Part shown: positions 53,809 to 63,603 of the stretch, one piece after another
How positions within the stretch are numbered: the first letter of the stretch is position 1
Layout: each line of letters opens with the position of its first letter
Source: Svornostia abyssi
Lineage (GTDB): Bacteria > Actinomycetota > Thermoleophilia > Solirubrobacterales > Solirubrobacteraceae
DNA length: 64,000 bases
Reading direction: 5' to 3'
NCBI GenBank assembly: GCA_024666565.1
Contig: CP088295.1
Span: 3,410,001-3,474,000 of the forward strand
Notes under the pieces: generated by a model
The model's database searches: none
The model's input: the letters and a program-made list of their open reading frames with translations, nothing else
Told to the model about the DNA's origin: nothing
Translations under genes and position numbers: made by a program

Positions 53809-55233
53809 TCAGCGCGCGTACTCGACCGCGCGTGACTCCCGGATGACGGTGACCTTGATCTGCCCGGGGTACTCCATGTCCTGCTCGATCTCCCGGGCGA
53901 TCTCGCGGGCCAGGGCGAGGGCTCGGTCGTCGTCGACGGCGTCTGGCGCGACGATCACACGGATCTCGCGGCCCGCTTGCATCGCGTAGACCTTGTCGAC
54001 GCCCTCGTGCTTCTGCGCGAGTTGCTCGAGCTCGCGCAGGCGCTTGACGTAGTGCTCGAGCGACTCGCCGCGCGCGCCGGGCCGCGCGCCGCTCAGCGCG
54101 TCGGCGGTCTGCACGATGACGGCCTCGACCGTCTGCGGCTCGACCTCGTTGTGGTGGGCCTCCATCGCGTGCGCGACCGACTCGGACTCGCCGTGGCGGC
54201 GCGCCATGTCGCCGCCGACGAGGGCGTGCGGGCCCTCGACCTCGTGCGATACGGCCTTGCCGATGTCGTGCAGGAGCGCGGCGCGGCGCGCGGTGCGCGC
54301 GCTGGCGCCCAGCTCGTCGGCCATGAGCGCCGCGAGGTTCGCGCACTCGACGGAGTGCGCGAGCACGTTCTGGCCGTAGCTCGTACGGAATTTCAGCCGA
54401 CCGAGGGTCTTGACCAGCTCCGGGTCCAGGCCCTGGACGTTCGCCGCCAGCGCGGCCTCCTCCCCGGCCTCGGCGATGTGCTTGTCGAGATCGGACTTCG
54501 CCTGGAAGTACGTCTCCTCGATCTTGGCCGGATGGATGCGGCCGTCCTGGAGGAGCCGCTCGAGCGTCATCCGGGCGATCTCGCGACGGACGCCGTCGAA
54601 GGCGGACAGCACCACCGCGTTCGGTGTGTCGTCGATGATGAAGTCGACGCCCGTGAGGTTCTCGAGTGCGCGGATGTTGCGCCCCTCACGACCGATGATC
54701 CGGCCCTTCATGTCGTCACTCGGCAGCTCGACGACGGACACGGTGGTCTCGACGGCATGGCTTGCGGCCAGGCGCTGCATCGCGACCGACAGGATGGAGC
54801 GCACGCGCTGGTCGGCGGCGCGCTTGGTCTCCTCCTCGATGGACCGCAGCCGCTTCGCTGCGTCGTGGCGAGCCTGATCTTCTGCCTCGCGCACCAGCCG
54901 GTCGCGCGCCTGGGAGACGCTCAGCCCGGAGATCTGCTCCAGCGCCTCCTCGTGCTCGCGGCGGCGCCGAGCGAGCTGTTCGCGCTCGGCCTCCAGCGCG
55001 CGTGTCTGCTCATCGAGCTCGCGGGCCCGCCGGTCGAGCTCCGCGGCCCGTTCGCGGCTGCGCTCCTCGACCTCGCCGATGCGCTGCTCGCGCTCGCGCA
55101 CCGCCTGTTCGACGTCCCGCAGGGCATCCGAGTTCGCGGCGACCGGCGCATGCGAACGCCGCCCCCGTGCGACGAGCACGGCGACGACGATGAGCGCCAC
55201 CGCGAGGATGGCCGCCGCGCCTACGATCTCCAT
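53809..55233 (-). CDS. rny: Ribonuclease Y
   Basis: The 474-residue enzyme has an N-terminal membrane helix (IVGAAAILAVALIVVAVLVA), a ~130-residue coiled coil, a KH domain (MKGRIIGREGRNIRALENLT) and an HD domain with ALLHDIGKAVSHEVEGPHAL plus AMEAHHNEVEPQ. It is a membrane-bound endoribonuclease initiating mRNA decay. The shorter coiled coil (vs ~520-residue Firmicute forms) is usual for actinobacteria. It is preceded by a 315-bp gap from recX, the longest non-coding stretch in the window. Confidence 0.95.
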   Translation of the reverse strand: MEIVGAAAILAVALIVVAVLVARGRRSHAPVAANSDALRDVEQAVREREQRIGEVEERSRERAAELDRRARELDEQTRALEAEREQLARRRREHEEALEQISGLSVSQARDRLVREAEDQARHDAAKRLRSIEEETKRAADQRVRSILSVAMQRLAASHAVETTVSVVELPSDDMKGRIIGREGRNIRALENLTGVDFIIDDTPNAVVLSAFDGVRREIARMTLERLLQDGRIHPAKIEETYFQAKSDLDKHIAEAGEEAALAANVQGLDPELVKTLGRLKFRTSYGQNVLAHSVECANLAALMADELGASARTARRAALLHDIGKAVSHEVEGPHALVGGDMARRHGESESVAHAMEAHHNEVEPQTVEAVIVQTADALSGARPGARGESLEHYVKRLRELEQLAQKHEGVDKVYAMQAGREIRVIVAPDAVDDDRALALAREIAREIEQDMEYPGQIKVTVIRESRAVEYAR

Positions 55234-55548
55234 TGCCGTTCCTCTCCGTTGGGACTTCGGACAGGACCGGTCCTAGCGACGGTTGCACGCCGGGAACGCG
55301 AGGCTCCGGGCGGTGCAGACGATCAGGTACGCGTTCCAGTGGCCGCGGGCGTGCGGCCGGGCGCCTCCTCGCGCCGTGCGGTGGTCTGGTTGGTGTCGGC
55401 GATGCCAAGCATCTCGTGCGTTGCGAAAGCGTTCATTTGCTGCGATTTCAAGGCCCGTCGCGGGGCTCGGTCCAACGGATCCGATGATAGGCGTGAACCT
55501 CAGCGTTCACAACTGCTGCCGGTCAGCGGCGGGCGCGGAAGGCCCTCG
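55234..55548. other. 315-bp intergenic region between rny and recX
   Basis: No convincing gene is seen on either strand. It must contain the rny promoter and the 3' end of the recA-recX transcript. An imperfect terminator candidate, GTGAAC-CTCAGC-GTTCAC, lies at 55493-55510, 39 bp after the recX stop, with a 6-bp stem. The stretch is slightly more AT-rich near 55430-55460 (CGAAAGCGTTCATTTGC). No tRNA or riboswitch pattern was seen. Confidence 0.5.
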
Positions 55549-56043
55549 TCAGGCCCCTGTTCGCTCGAACGCCCGCACCGCGTCGTACGCGACCTCGAGT
55601 TCGTACCCCTTGCGGACCAGGAGCCCAAGCGCCTTCTCGCGCCCGCGGTCATCGGTCGGCGGCTCGCGGAGCTTGCGCTGCAACAAGGCGATGGCCGCCT
55701 GGAGCTCGTCCTCAGCCGGTTGCGCCGCGAGCGCGGCCGCGATGTCCGCCCGGTCGACCCCGACCGCGATCAGGCGCTGCTCGATCCGGTCGGTGCCCCA
55801 CGAGTCCAGGGTCCGACGGTCCTCGGCGAAGCGCCGTGCGTACCGGGCGTCGTCGAGGTAGCCCCGTTCGAGCAGCTCGGCGACGGCCTCGTCGATGAGG
55901 TCCGGTTCGACGCGCTTGCCCTCGAGGTGGCGACGCATCTCGACCACCGTGCGATCACGGCGGCCGAGATAGCGGTACGCGAGGTCCAGCGCGCGCTGCG
56001 CGCTCACCTCACGCGACAGTACGCGGTCGGCGGGTTCCAGCAC
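55549..56043 (-). CDS. recX: Regulatory protein RecX
   Basis: The 164-residue RecX has tandem three-helix repeats, with the conserved core ALDLAYRYLGRRDRTVVEMR, LLERGYLDDARYARRFAEDR and RKGYELEVAYDAVRAF at the end. It binds and inhibits RecA filaments. It starts 9 bp after recA and is almost certainly co-transcribed with it under SOS control. Confidence 0.92.
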   Translation of the reverse strand: MLEPADRVLSREVSAQRALDLAYRYLGRRDRTVVEMRRHLEGKRVEPDLIDEAVAELLERGYLDDARYARRFAEDRRTLDSWGTDRIEQRLIAVGVDRADIAAALAAQPAEDELQAAIALLQRKLREPPTDDRGREKALGLLVRKGYELEVAYDAVRAFERTGA

Positions 56044-56052
56044 CGGTCCGGG

Positions 56053-57135
56053 CTACGCGGCGGCGCCGACCTCGGGGACCTCGGCCTCCGGATCGCGTTC
56101 GATCTCCGCGACGAGGTCGCGGTCCAGGCCGAGCGCGGCGTAGACCTTCTCCTCGATCTCCTTCGACATCTCCTGGTGCTCGTCCAGGTAGGCCTTGGCG
56201 TTCGCGCGCCCCTGGCCGATGCGCTCATCCCCGTAGGAGAAGAACGACCCGGACTTCGTGATCACGTTGTGCTCGATTCCGAGGTCCAGCAGGCAGCCGG
56301 ACGTCGAGATGCCCTGGCCGAACTCGATGTCGAACTCGGCCTGACGGAACGGCGCGGCGACCTTGTTCTTCACGACCTTCACGCGGACGCGGTTGCCGAC
56401 CGCTTCGGTGCCGTCCTTGAGGGTCTCGATCCGGCGGATATCGAGGCGCTGCGAGCTGTAGAACTTCAGCGCGCGGCCGCCCGGCTGGGTCTCGGGCGAG
56501 CCGAACATCACGCCGACCTTCTCGCGAATCTGGTTCGTGAACAGGCACATCGTCTGCGTGCGGTTCAGGTTGCCGGCGAGCTTGCGCATCGCCTGGCTCA
56601 TCATGCGCGCCTGCAGGCCGACGCTCTGGTCGCCCATCTGGCCCTCGAGCTCTGCGCGCGGCGTCAGCGCCGCGACGGAGTCCACCGCGATGACGTCGAC
56701 GGCGCCGGAGCGCACCAGCATGTCTGCGATCTCGAGCGCCTGCTCGCCGTAGTCGGGCTGAGAGACGAGGAGCTCGTCGATGTCGACGCCGATCTTCTGC
56801 GCGTACAGCGGGTCCATCGCATGCTCCGCGTCGATGAACGCGCACACGCCGCCGAGCTTCTGCGCTTCGGCGAGCACGTGGTACACGAGCGTGGTCTTAC
56901 CGGAGGACTCCGGCCCGAAGACCTCGACGATGCGGCCGCGCGGCATGCCGCCGATGCCGAGCGCCAAGTCGAGCGACAGCGCGCCGGTGGGAATCGCGTT
57001 GACCTTGACCTGGGCGCCCTCGTCTCCCATGCGCATGACGCTGCCCTTGCCGAACTGGCGCTCGATCTGGGTCAGTGCACCCTGCAGGGCGTCATTGCGG
57101 GCCTTGGCGGCCTTTGCGGGATCGATCACGGACAT
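56053..57135 (-). CDS. recA: Recombinase RecA
   Basis: The 360-residue RecA has Walker [21 protein letters not shown], Walker [22 protein letters not shown]2-region [20 protein letters not shown] and the C-terminal domain ending with acidic residues ([12 protein letters not shown]). It promotes homologous strand exchange and LexA autocleavage. There is no intein. AGAAAGG lies ~11 bp upstream of the ATG. A perfect 8-bp inverted repeat of the LexA-box type lies 121-140 bp upstream. Confidence 0.97.
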   Translation of the reverse strand: MSVIDPAKAAKARNDALQGALTQIERQFGKGSVMRMGDEGAQVKVNAIPTGALSLDLALGIGGMPRGRIVEVFGPESSGKTTLVYHVLAEAQKLGGVCAFIDAEHAMDPLYAQKIGVDIDELLVSQPDYGEQALEIADMLVRSGAVDVIAVDSVAALTPRAELEGQMGDQSVGLQARMMSQAMRKLAGNLNRTQTMCLFTNQIREKVGVMFGSPETQPGGRALKFYSSQRLDIRRIETLKDGTEAVGNRVRVKVVKNKVAAPFRQAEFDIEFGQGISTSGCLLDLGIEHNVITKSGSFFSYGDERIGQGRANAKAYLDEHQEMSKEIEEKVYAALGLDRDLVAEIERDPEAEVPEVGAAA

Positions 57136-57255
57136 GAGGTGGGAGCCTTTCTCTGGAGCGGTGGGGCGGCACGCTACGCGCGCGCCCGTCGCGCGTCGGC
57201 GGCGGCCTGCGTCGAAGCTGTGGAGAAAGTGTGCGGTGACCGTCGGACAGATCGC

Positions 57256-57275
57256 GTGCGAACGGGCGTTCGCAC
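57256..57275 (-). promoter_or_regulatory. LexA/SOS box upstream of recA
   Basis: GTGCGAACGGGCGTTCGCAC is a perfect 8-bp inverted repeat with a 4-bp centre. Its core CGAAC-N4-GTTCG matches the Gram-positive/actinobacterial LexA consensus. It lies between the flavodoxin gene stop and recA, 121 bp from the recA ATG, so the recA promoter is expected near it. Confidence 0.8.
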
Positions 57276-57285
57276 GGCGCGGGAG

Positions 57286-57789
57286 CTACTGCACGACCGC
57301 GCCGGTCAGCACGGCGGCGATGCTCCCCGCCCACGCGTCGATGGCGACCCAGTCCCGGAAATCCCCGTCGGGAACCCGCAGGGCGCGCACGATCGCCCGC
57401 TCGGCGAAGCCGAGCTCCTCGCGCTTGATCCGCCCGGGAAAGACCACGTGCTCGCGCGCGCCGACGGTCTCGATGAGGTCGTCGACGTCCGCAGGATCGC
57501 CGTCGGGCTTGGGCTCGGGCTCCCCGACCGGGCCCGAGCTGAACAGCCAGACCGCGCGGTCGCGCAGGTCAGGGCCGATCCGGTCGATGAGGTCACGCGC
57601 GGGCTTCAGCCAGTGACCGGCGTAGACGGCTGACCCGACCACCACCGCGTCGAATCCGTCCACGGACCGAACGGCCTCCGGGACGAGGAAGTCGGCCACG
57701 ATGCCACGACGATCGAGTTCTTCGACGATCGCCTGCCCGATCTCCTCGGTGGATCCATGCTTGCTGGCGGCGGTGACGAGTACGCGCAT
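57286..57789 (-). CDS. Flavodoxin-domain protein (HemG/flavodoxin_5-like)
   Basis: The 167-residue protein starts MRVLVTAASKHGSTEEIGQA, the FMN-phosphate loop (T/S-x-x-x-G-S/T), and continues FDAVVVGSAVYAGHWLKPAR and VWLFSSGPVGEP. This pattern is shared by menaquinone-dependent protoporphyrinogen IX dehydrogenase-like flavodoxins. The actual electron partner is unknown. The start was moved to ATG 57789, since upstream residues are not family-like. It precedes recA, but a LexA box between them suggests recA has its own promoter. Confidence 0.85.
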   Translation of the reverse strand: MRVLVTAASKHGSTEEIGQAIVEELDRRGIVADFLVPEAVRSVDGFDAVVVGSAVYAGHWLKPARDLIDRIGPDLRDRAVWLFSSGPVGEPEPKPDGDPADVDDLIETVGAREHVVFPGRIKREELGFAERAIVRALRVPDGDFRDWVAIDAWAGSIAAVLTGAVVQ

Positions 57790-57886
57790 CGGGAAGGGCT
57801 CCTGGGACAATCGAGATCGGCTCTGGGAATCCTGGCGCGTCAGCGCGACTCGTCCATCCGCCCGCTGCCGCATTCACGATCCGTAG

Positions 57887-58444
57887 TCATCCGGGTCGTG
57901 GGAGGGCGACCCTGGCCAGCACCTCGTACTGCGCCCCACCTGCCCCGAGCCGGCTGCGGTACAAGCCGACCGCGACCGCGCGGAACCGTGCGGCGTCGGG
58001 AGCCGGCAGCTCCCAGGGCCGCACCCGTGCGCCGCGGCGCACCCGGGCGACCGTGACGTGCGGCCGAAAGGCACGGGCGTCGGGGACGTACCCGACCGTG
58101 TCGGTCAACGCCGCCTCCACGGCCCGATGCAACGCCGCCAGGGCGCCCGCCGGGTCCTGCACTGCGACCGTCAGCACATGCGGCCGCCGGGGCGCCAGCC
58201 ACAGCGGAGCCCCGACACCCAGCGGCACCGGGCCCTCTGCGCACTCCGAGAGCGCCGTGCCGAGCTCGTCGATGCATGCCACCGGCCGGTCACCCAGGAA
58301 CGCCAGCGTCAGGTGCAGCGCCTCCGCGGGCACGATCCGGAGATCGTCGCGGTCCCCGACATACCTGCGGGCCCAGGCCGCGAGCATCGCGCGGACCCCG
58401 TCGGGCAGGTCCACGGCGACGAACAGCCGCGCCGTGTCGGTCAC
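57887..58444 (-). CDS. thpR: RNA 2',3'-cyclic phosphodiesterase (ThpR/LigT)
   Basis: The 185-residue 2H phosphoesterase has the two H-x-T-x motifs HLTLAFLG and HVTVARV and begins [16 protein letters not shown], typical of LigT/ThpR. It hydrolyses 2',3'-cyclic phosphates to 2'-phosphates and can ligate tRNA halves in vitro; its role in vivo is unclear. It overlaps cinA by 4 bp, a common actinobacterial and firmicute neighbour pairing. Confidence 0.9.
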   Translation of the reverse strand: MTDTARLFVAVDLPDGVRAMLAAWARRYVGDRDDLRIVPAEALHLTLAFLGDRPVACIDELGTALSECAEGPVPLGVGAPLWLAPRRPHVLTVAVQDPAGALAALHRAVEAALTDTVGYVPDARAFRPHVTVARVRRGARVRPWELPAPDAARFRAVAVGLYRSRLGAGGAQYEVLARVALPRPG

Positions 58445-59744
58445 CGTCCGGGGATGCCGCCGGTGCCGAGCAGCAGGCGCCGCACCAGATGCAGCGCCAC
58501 GGTGGTCGCGCGGTCGCGGATGTCCGCGCGCCCGCCGGGGATCGTCACGTCCCGGGTGACTGTGCGCCCATCACGGTGCGCGACGGCGAACCACACCAGG
58601 CCGACGGGCTTCTCCTCAGTCCCGCCGTCGGGTCCTGCGATCCCGGTGATGCCGACGCCCACGTCGGCGCCCAGGCGGGAGATCGCGCCGGCCGCCAGTG
58701 CCGCCGCCACCTCCTCGGACACCGCGCCATGCGCGGCGATGAGCGCGGGATCGACCCCGGCGACGTCCGTCTTCACCGCGTTGTCGTACGCGACGATGCC
58801 GCCGCGCACGTACGCCGACGAGCCGGGCAGGTCGGTCAACCGCGCCGCGACGAGGCCGCCGGTGCATGACTCGGCCGTGGCGATCGTCTCTCCCGCGGCC
58901 CGCAGCGCGTCGGCGACCTGCTCGTCGACCACCGAGCCGTCGTCACTGAACAGCGTCCCGGCATGGCGGGCCCGCACGGTCTCCTCGAACGCGGCGTAGA
59001 CGTCGGCCTGGGACGGCTCGTAGCGCGTCACGACCTCGACCTCACCGCGCCGCAGGCACGTCGTGATCTCCAGCGCGTCGATGTCGATGCCGTCCGCCCG
59101 CGCGGCGCGCAGCGTCTCAGCGATCTCGGATTCCGGGATGCCGAACAGCCGCAGCATCCGCAGCTCGTACTCGGTCGCCCGGCCCAGGATCGCCTGCAGC
59201 TCGGGCGTCTCCAGCGCGTTCGTCCACATCGGCTGCAGTTCGCGCGGGGGGCCGGGCAGGACCACCACGCTCGGGCCGTTCTCACCGTCGGGCGGGGGAA
59301 CGATGAGGCCCGGCGCCGTCCCGATGGGCTCGAGCACGGTGGCGCCCTGCGGCACCATCGCCTGCTTGCGGTTCGACGCCCGCAGCGCGTCCTCATCGAT
59401 GTTGGGCCACCGGACGCGGACGTTCTCGAGGACCCGCCAGATCCGCTCCTCAAGCGCGTCGTCGAGTGCCATCGGGCGCCGGTGGAAGTCGGCGACGACC
59501 TGGGCCGTGAGGTCGTCCTCGGTCGGCCCCAGCCCCCGGAGGTGAGCACGAGGTCGCAGCCCCGGTCGGCGAAGAACTGCAGCGCGCCACCGACGTCCTC
59601 AGGCCGGTCGCCGACGATCAGCGTGTAGGCGTGCTCGACGCCGAGCTCGGTCAGCCGGTCCGACAGCCACGGGCCGTTGCGGTCGACGACGCGCCCGGTC
59701 AGGACCTCGGTCCCCGTGATGACGATGCCGGCGCGCAGGCTCAT
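58441..59744 (-). CDS. cinA: CinA-family nicotinamide-nucleotide amidase, with an apparent frameshift
   Basis: Reconstructed as 434 residues. Frame one holds [20 protein letters not shown] and the start of the MoCF-like domain up to VLTSGG. Frame two continues with [11 protein letters not shown] residues, [32 protein letters not shown] and the CinA C-terminal deamidase domain ([40 protein letters not shown]). A run of five C (59533-59537, + strand) needs one more base. The N-terminal part resembles ADP-ribose pyrophosphatase, the C-terminal part NMN deamidase. It is overlapped with rodZ and thpR. Confidence 0.88.
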
Positions 59745-60523
59745 GTGCAGTCCGGGCGTTGGCCCTCGGGCAGCGGCTGCCGGCCGTTGCGCGTGATCGT
59801 GTAGCCGATCGCCGACGAGGACGACGGGACGTCGCGGTCGACGCCGTTGATGCGCAGCCGGACGTTCCCGTTGCCGAGGTTGAGGCTGAACTTGCGCGAC
59901 CTGAACGTCTCGGTGGGCTGCCCGGGCTGGAGCACGACTCCTGGTACGAGCGTGCGCTGGCCGGCGACCAGGCAGACGTACACCTCGCCCGTCGGGATGA
60001 TCTGGAGCCGCACGAGCCGGGATCGCGCTGCGGGGCGCTGCTGGGCCGTCGTGGTCGTGCGGGGCGTCGTGGTGGTGCGGGGCTGGGTCTCGGTCGTCTC
60101 GGCCGTCGTGACCGCGGGCTCGTCGTCGTCACCCCCGAGGCTGCCGACCAGCCCCAGCGCGACGAGCACCAGCGCGATGAGCACGCCGATGATGAGAATG
60201 CGCGGCGGCCCGCCGGACGGCCCGCGTCCGCGCTGGTTGCGCGCTGCGGACCCGGGCGGACCGATCGGGCGCAGCTGGTCGTCGGACAGCCGTTCGTGGC
60301 GGAGCTTGTACTCCTCGACCAGCATCCGGGCATCGAGGCCCAAGGCCTCCGCGTAGGTGCGCAGGAAGCTCTTGACGTAGGTGGGCCCGGGCAGCAGGTC
60401 CCATTCCTCGTTCTCGATCGCGCGCAGGTACTTCGCCCGGATCTTCGTCTGCGCCTCGATCTCCGAGATGTCGATCCTGGCGCGCATGCGCGCGTCGCGC
60501 AGGGTCTCACCGATCTCCGCCAT
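59741..60523 (-). CDS. rodZ: RodZ-like cell-shape protein
   Basis: The 260-residue protein has an N-terminal HTH_25 domain ([40 protein letters not shown]), [19 protein letters not shown], one membrane helix ([19 protein letters not shown]), a Thr/Gln/Arg-rich linker and an extracytoplasmic DUF4115 beta-domain ([29 protein letters not shown]). RodZ tethers the MreB cytoskeleton in rods. It overlaps cinA and lies 12 bp downstream of ftsK. Confidence 0.9.
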   Translation of the reverse strand: MAEIGETLRDARMRARIDISEIEAQTKIRAKYLRAIENEEWDLLPGPTYVKSFLRTYAEALGLDARMLVEEYKLRHERLSDDQLRPIGPPGSAARNQRGRGPSGGPPRILIIGVLIALVLVALGLVGSLGGDDDEPAVTTAETTETQPRTTTTPRTTTTAQQRPAARSRLVRLQIIPTGEVYVCLVAGQRTLVPGVVLQPGQPTETFRSRKFSLNLGNGNVRLRINGVDRDVPSSSSAIGYTITRNGRQPLPEGQRPDCT

Positions 60524-60535
60524 GCGGCGGGAAGG

Positions 60536-63046
60536 CTACTCGGCCACCGGCTCGGGCTCCGGGTGCCCGGCTGCAACGTCGGCTGATTCGCCGCCGCCAC
60601 CGCCCTCCCGGGCCCGCAGGGACTGGAGGAACCGCTCCACGTCACCTTCGCCCACGAGCACCTGGCGGGGCTTGGAGCCCTCGTACCCGCTGATGACCCC
60701 GCGACGCTCGAGCATGTCGATGAGCCGGCCCGCGCGCGTGTAGCCGAGGCGCAGACGGCGCTGGAGCATGGACGTCGAGGCGGTGCCCATCTCGACGACG
60801 AGCCGGATGGCGTCCTCGAGCAGTGGATCCTCGTCCGGGCTCATCTCGTCATCGCCGCCGCCCGGCCCCGCGTCGACGACCTCTTCCTCGACGTCGTCGA
60901 GCAGCTCCTCCCGCAGCTCGGGTTCGCCCTGCTGGCGCCAGAACGACGTGATCTCCTCGATCTGCGGCTCGTCGATGTACGCGCCCTGGATGCGCTGGAG
61001 CCGCGACGAGCCGACGGGGGCGAACAGCATGTCGCCCTGCCCGAGCAGCGACTCGGCGCCGTTCTGGTCGAGGATCACGCGGGAATCCGTCTGGGACGAC
61101 ACGGCAAACGCGATGCGGCTGGGGACGTTCGCCTTGATCATGCCCGTGATGACGTCCACCCGCGGCGACTGCGTGGCGAGCACGAGGTGAATGCCGACGG
61201 CGCGGGCCTTCTGCGCCAGGCGAATGATCGAGTCCTCGACGTCGGCGGGCGCGACCATCATGAGGTCGGCAAGCTCGTCGATGACGCAGAGGATGTACGG
61301 GAGCGCGGGCTCGCCGCGGCCCTCGCGCACGCGGTTGAGCTCGGGCAGGTTGCGGGTGCGCGCCAGCGACATGATCGTGTAGCGCGCCTCCATCTCCTTG
61401 ACGAGGTTCTGCAGCGCGTTGGCGGCCTTGCGGGGGTTCGTGATGACCGGCGTGAGGAGGTGCGGGATCGACTCGTACAGGTTGAGCTCGACCTGCTTGG
61501 GGTCCACGAGGACCATCCGCAGCTCGTGGGGCGTGGCCCGCAGCAGGATGCTCGCGAGCATGGCGTTGATCGCGCCGGACTTGCCCGCGCCCGTGGTGCC
61601 GGCCACGAGCAGGTGCGGCATCTTCGCGAGGTCGGCGCCGATCGCCTTGCCGCCGACGTCCTTGCCGAGCCAGACAGTGAGCGGCGACCAGCCCTCCGGC
61701 GCGTCCTGGAAGACGTCGCCCAGGTGGACCATGTGCCGGTTGGCGTTCGGGACCTCGACGCCGACCGCGGTCTTGCCGGGAATCGGCGCGAGGATGCGGA
61801 TGTCCACGGCGGCGAGCGCGTAGGCCAGGTCGTCCTTGAGCTGGCTGACCTTGCTCATCTTGATGCCGGGGGCCAGGCGCAGCTCGTAGCGGGTGATGTG
61901 CGGGCCCGCGACTGTGCCGACGAGCTTCGCGTCGACCTTGAAGTGCGCCAGGGCCTCGATCAGCGCGCGGGCGGTCTCCTGCTGCGCCGCGGTGTCGGGA
62001 CGCGTCTGGTCCTTCGTCGACCGCGTCAGCAGCCGGGCGCGCGGCACCTTCCACTGGAAGTCCGGCGAGTCGGTCACCGACGCGCGCAGACGGCCCTGCG
62101 GGGTCAGGTCCTCCTCGCGGACCTTCATGACGCCGGTCTCGTCCTCGTCCTCGTCCTCCTCGTCGTCCTCGTCGTCGGGGATGACCTCGTCGATCGGGTC
62201 AGGGACCGGGAGTTCGAGCTGGGGAGCCTCGTCCTCGTCGTGCTGCGGGTCGGGCTCGTCCTCGGTGGTCTCACCGAACAGGTCGGGGAAGCGGCGCGCC
62301 CCGTCCAGCGTGGGCGCGGGCGCCTCGACGTGCGTGGCACGCACGATGGGCTCCTCGTCCTCGGGCTCCGGCGGCACCATGGTCGGCTCGTCATCGCCCG
62401 GCGGCGTCGCCGTGCGGGGCGAGCGCGTAGGCACCGGGACGGCTGTGCGGATGACGCGGGTGGTGTCCGCCACCGACGTCGACGTCGCGCGCACCACGCC
62501 CGCGACGGATGCGCCGGTGAGCAGGAGGATGCCGGCCAGCAGCAGGAAGACGGCGATGACGTGCGCGCCCGCGAAGCCGAGACCCTGAACCGTCACCCAC
62601 AGCAGCGCTTCGCCAAGGAGCCCGCCGGCCTGGCGGTACTCGTCGGCGTTCCACCAGCCGGGCCGGTCTCCCGGACCGAGCCCGAACGTGCCGGCCGCGA
62701 AACACAGGGCGAGCGCGAGCGCCAGGCAGATTCCGCCGGCGCGGATCGGACGGACGCTCGGCAGCACCGGGCGCAGGACGAGCACGGCGCCGGTCGCGAC
62801 CACGAACACCGGGACGACGTACGCCAGTTCGCCCACGAGGGCACGGAGCCCGTCGATGACGCCCTCCCCCACGACCCCGCCGTCCCAGGCGAGGTACAGC
62901 GGGAAGGCGAGCAGCACACCGACGGCGACGAGGCCGAGCCCGAGCAGGTCGAGCTGGCGCTGTTCGAGCGCAGGCAGCCGAAACGCGGTCGGCGATGAGC
63001 GTCGTGCGCGAGCACGGCGACGGGCGGGCTGACGTCGGGCTGCCAT
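60536..63046 (-). CDS. ftsK: DNA translocase FtsK/SpoIIIE
   Basis: The 836-residue translocase has four N-terminal membrane helices (e.g. VVFVVATGAVLVLRPVLP-like), a ~170-residue acidic linker (DDEDDEEDEDEDETG), the alpha/beta motor with Walker A VAGTTGAGKSGAINAMLASI and Walker B LCVIDELADLMM, and the gamma winged helix (MGTASTSMLQRRLRLGYTRA, RGVISGYEGSKP) that reads polar DNA motifs. It pumps chromosome ends across the septum. The ATG at 63046 is the first before the membrane region; longer extension reads on into unrelated sequence. It is the first gene of the rodZ-cinA-thpR transcript. Confidence 0.95.
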   Translation of the reverse strand: MAARRQPARRRARARRSSPTAFRLPALEQRQLDLLGLGLVAVGVLLAFPLYLAWDGGVVGEGVIDGLRALVGELAYVVPVFVVATGAVLVLRPVLPSVRPIRAGGICLALALALCFAAGTFGLGPGDRPGWWNADEYRQAGGLLGEALLWVTVQGLGFAGAHVIAVFLLLAGILLLTGASVAGVVRATSTSVADTTRVIRTAVPVPTRSPRTATPPGDDEPTMVPPEPEDEEPIVRATHVEAPAPTLDGARRFPDLFGETTEDEPDPQHDEDEAPQLELPVPDPIDEVIPDDEDDEEDEDEDETGVMKVREEDLTPQGRLRASVTDSPDFQWKVPRARLLTRSTKDQTRPDTAAQQETARALIEALAHFKVDAKLVGTVAGPHITRYELRLAPGIKMSKVSQLKDDLAYALAAVDIRILAPIPGKTAVGVEVPNANRHMVHLGDVFQDAPEGWSPLTVWLGKDVGGKAIGADLAKMPHLLVAGTTGAGKSGAINAMLASILLRATPHELRMVLVDPKQVELNLYESIPHLLTPVITNPRKAANALQNLVKEMEARYTIMSLARTRNLPELNRVREGRGEPALPYILCVIDELADLMMVAPADVEDSIIRLAQKARAVGIHLVLATQSPRVDVITGMIKANVPSRIAFAVSSQTDSRVILDQNGAESLLGQGDMLFAPVGSSRLQRIQGAYIDEPQIEEITSFWRQQGEPELREELLDDVEEEVVDAGPGGGDDEMSPDEDPLLEDAIRLVVEMGTASTSMLQRRLRLGYTRAGRLIDMLERRGVISGYEGSKPRQVLVGEGDVERFLQSLRAREGGGGGESADVAAGHPEPEPVAE
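62143..62179. repeat. Short tandem CTCGTC/GTC triplet repeat in ftsK
   Basis: A run of near-perfect (CGTCCT/CGT) units encodes the Asp/Glu-rich linker of FtsK. It is a coding low-complexity tract, liable to slippage. Confidence 0.5.
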
Positions 63047-63109
63047 GTCCTTCGAACCCCGATTCGCCGGGGGTGGCGCGATCCCTGCCCGATCGGATAG
63101 ACCCCGGGC

Positions 63110-63601
63110 ATGGCCAACCTGCACCACCCCGACTACGACGAGCTGCGCGACCATGACGGATTCCGAGCCCTGCGCGCCCGCGTCGGCCGGCAGCTGGGCA
63201 CCCGGCGGCTGGGGATCAGCCAGTGGGAGCTGCCGCCGGGCGAGGCCGCGTACCCGTACCACCTGCACCTCGGCGAGGAAGAGCTGCTCATCGTCCTGAG
63301 CGGCACCCCCGCACTGCGTGACGCCGGCGGATGGCGCCGGCTGGCCCAGGGAGAGATCGTGAGCTTCCTCGCCGGCCCCGACGGCGGGCACCAACTGCTG
63401 AACGACACGGACGGCCCCGTGCGCTTCCTGGCGATCAGCACGAACGGCCAGCCGGACATCGTCCTGTACCCCGACGAAGGCAAGGTCTGCGCGGCCGACA
63501 GGGCGCCCGAGGGCGACATCCACCGGTGGTTCTTCCGCCTCGCTGACGAGGTCGGCTACAACGCCGGAGTCGAGCCGCCGACCCCGCCATCTAGCATCTA
63601 G
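63110..63601 (+). CDS. Cupin-domain protein
   Basis: The 163-residue single-domain cupin has motif 1 [19 protein letters not shown] (His, His, Glu ligands) and the later [10 protein letters not shown] segment supplying the last His. The W-x-L-PPGE turn is typical. It resembles small RmlC-like proteins of unknown function; a sugar-binding or dioxygenase role cannot be chosen. It is divergent from ftsK (63-bp gap) and followed 2 bp later by the response regulator. Confidence 0.85.
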   Translation: MANLHHPDYDELRDHDGFRALRARVGRQLGTRRLGISQWELPPGEAAYPYHLHLGEEELLIVLSGTPALRDAGGWRRLAQGEIVSFLAGPDGGHQLLNDTDGPVRFLAISTNGQPDIVLYPDEGKVCAADRAPEGDIHRWFFRLADEVGYNAGVEPPTPPSSI

Positions 63602-63603
63602 TC

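Noticed and set aside
55493..55510. GTGAAC-CTCAGC-GTTCAC inverted repeat as an SOS box
   Set aside because: The spacer is six, not four, and the position is downstream of recX; a weak terminator is as likely.
53977..57633. 1218-residue open frame on the + strand opposite rny-recX-recA
   Set aside because: It is antisense to three clear genes, has shadow-type composition and no domain; long antisense frames are expected at this GC content.
61187..62998. 603-residue + strand frame opposite ftsK
   Set aside because: Shadow of the ftsK codons; no start signal or motif.
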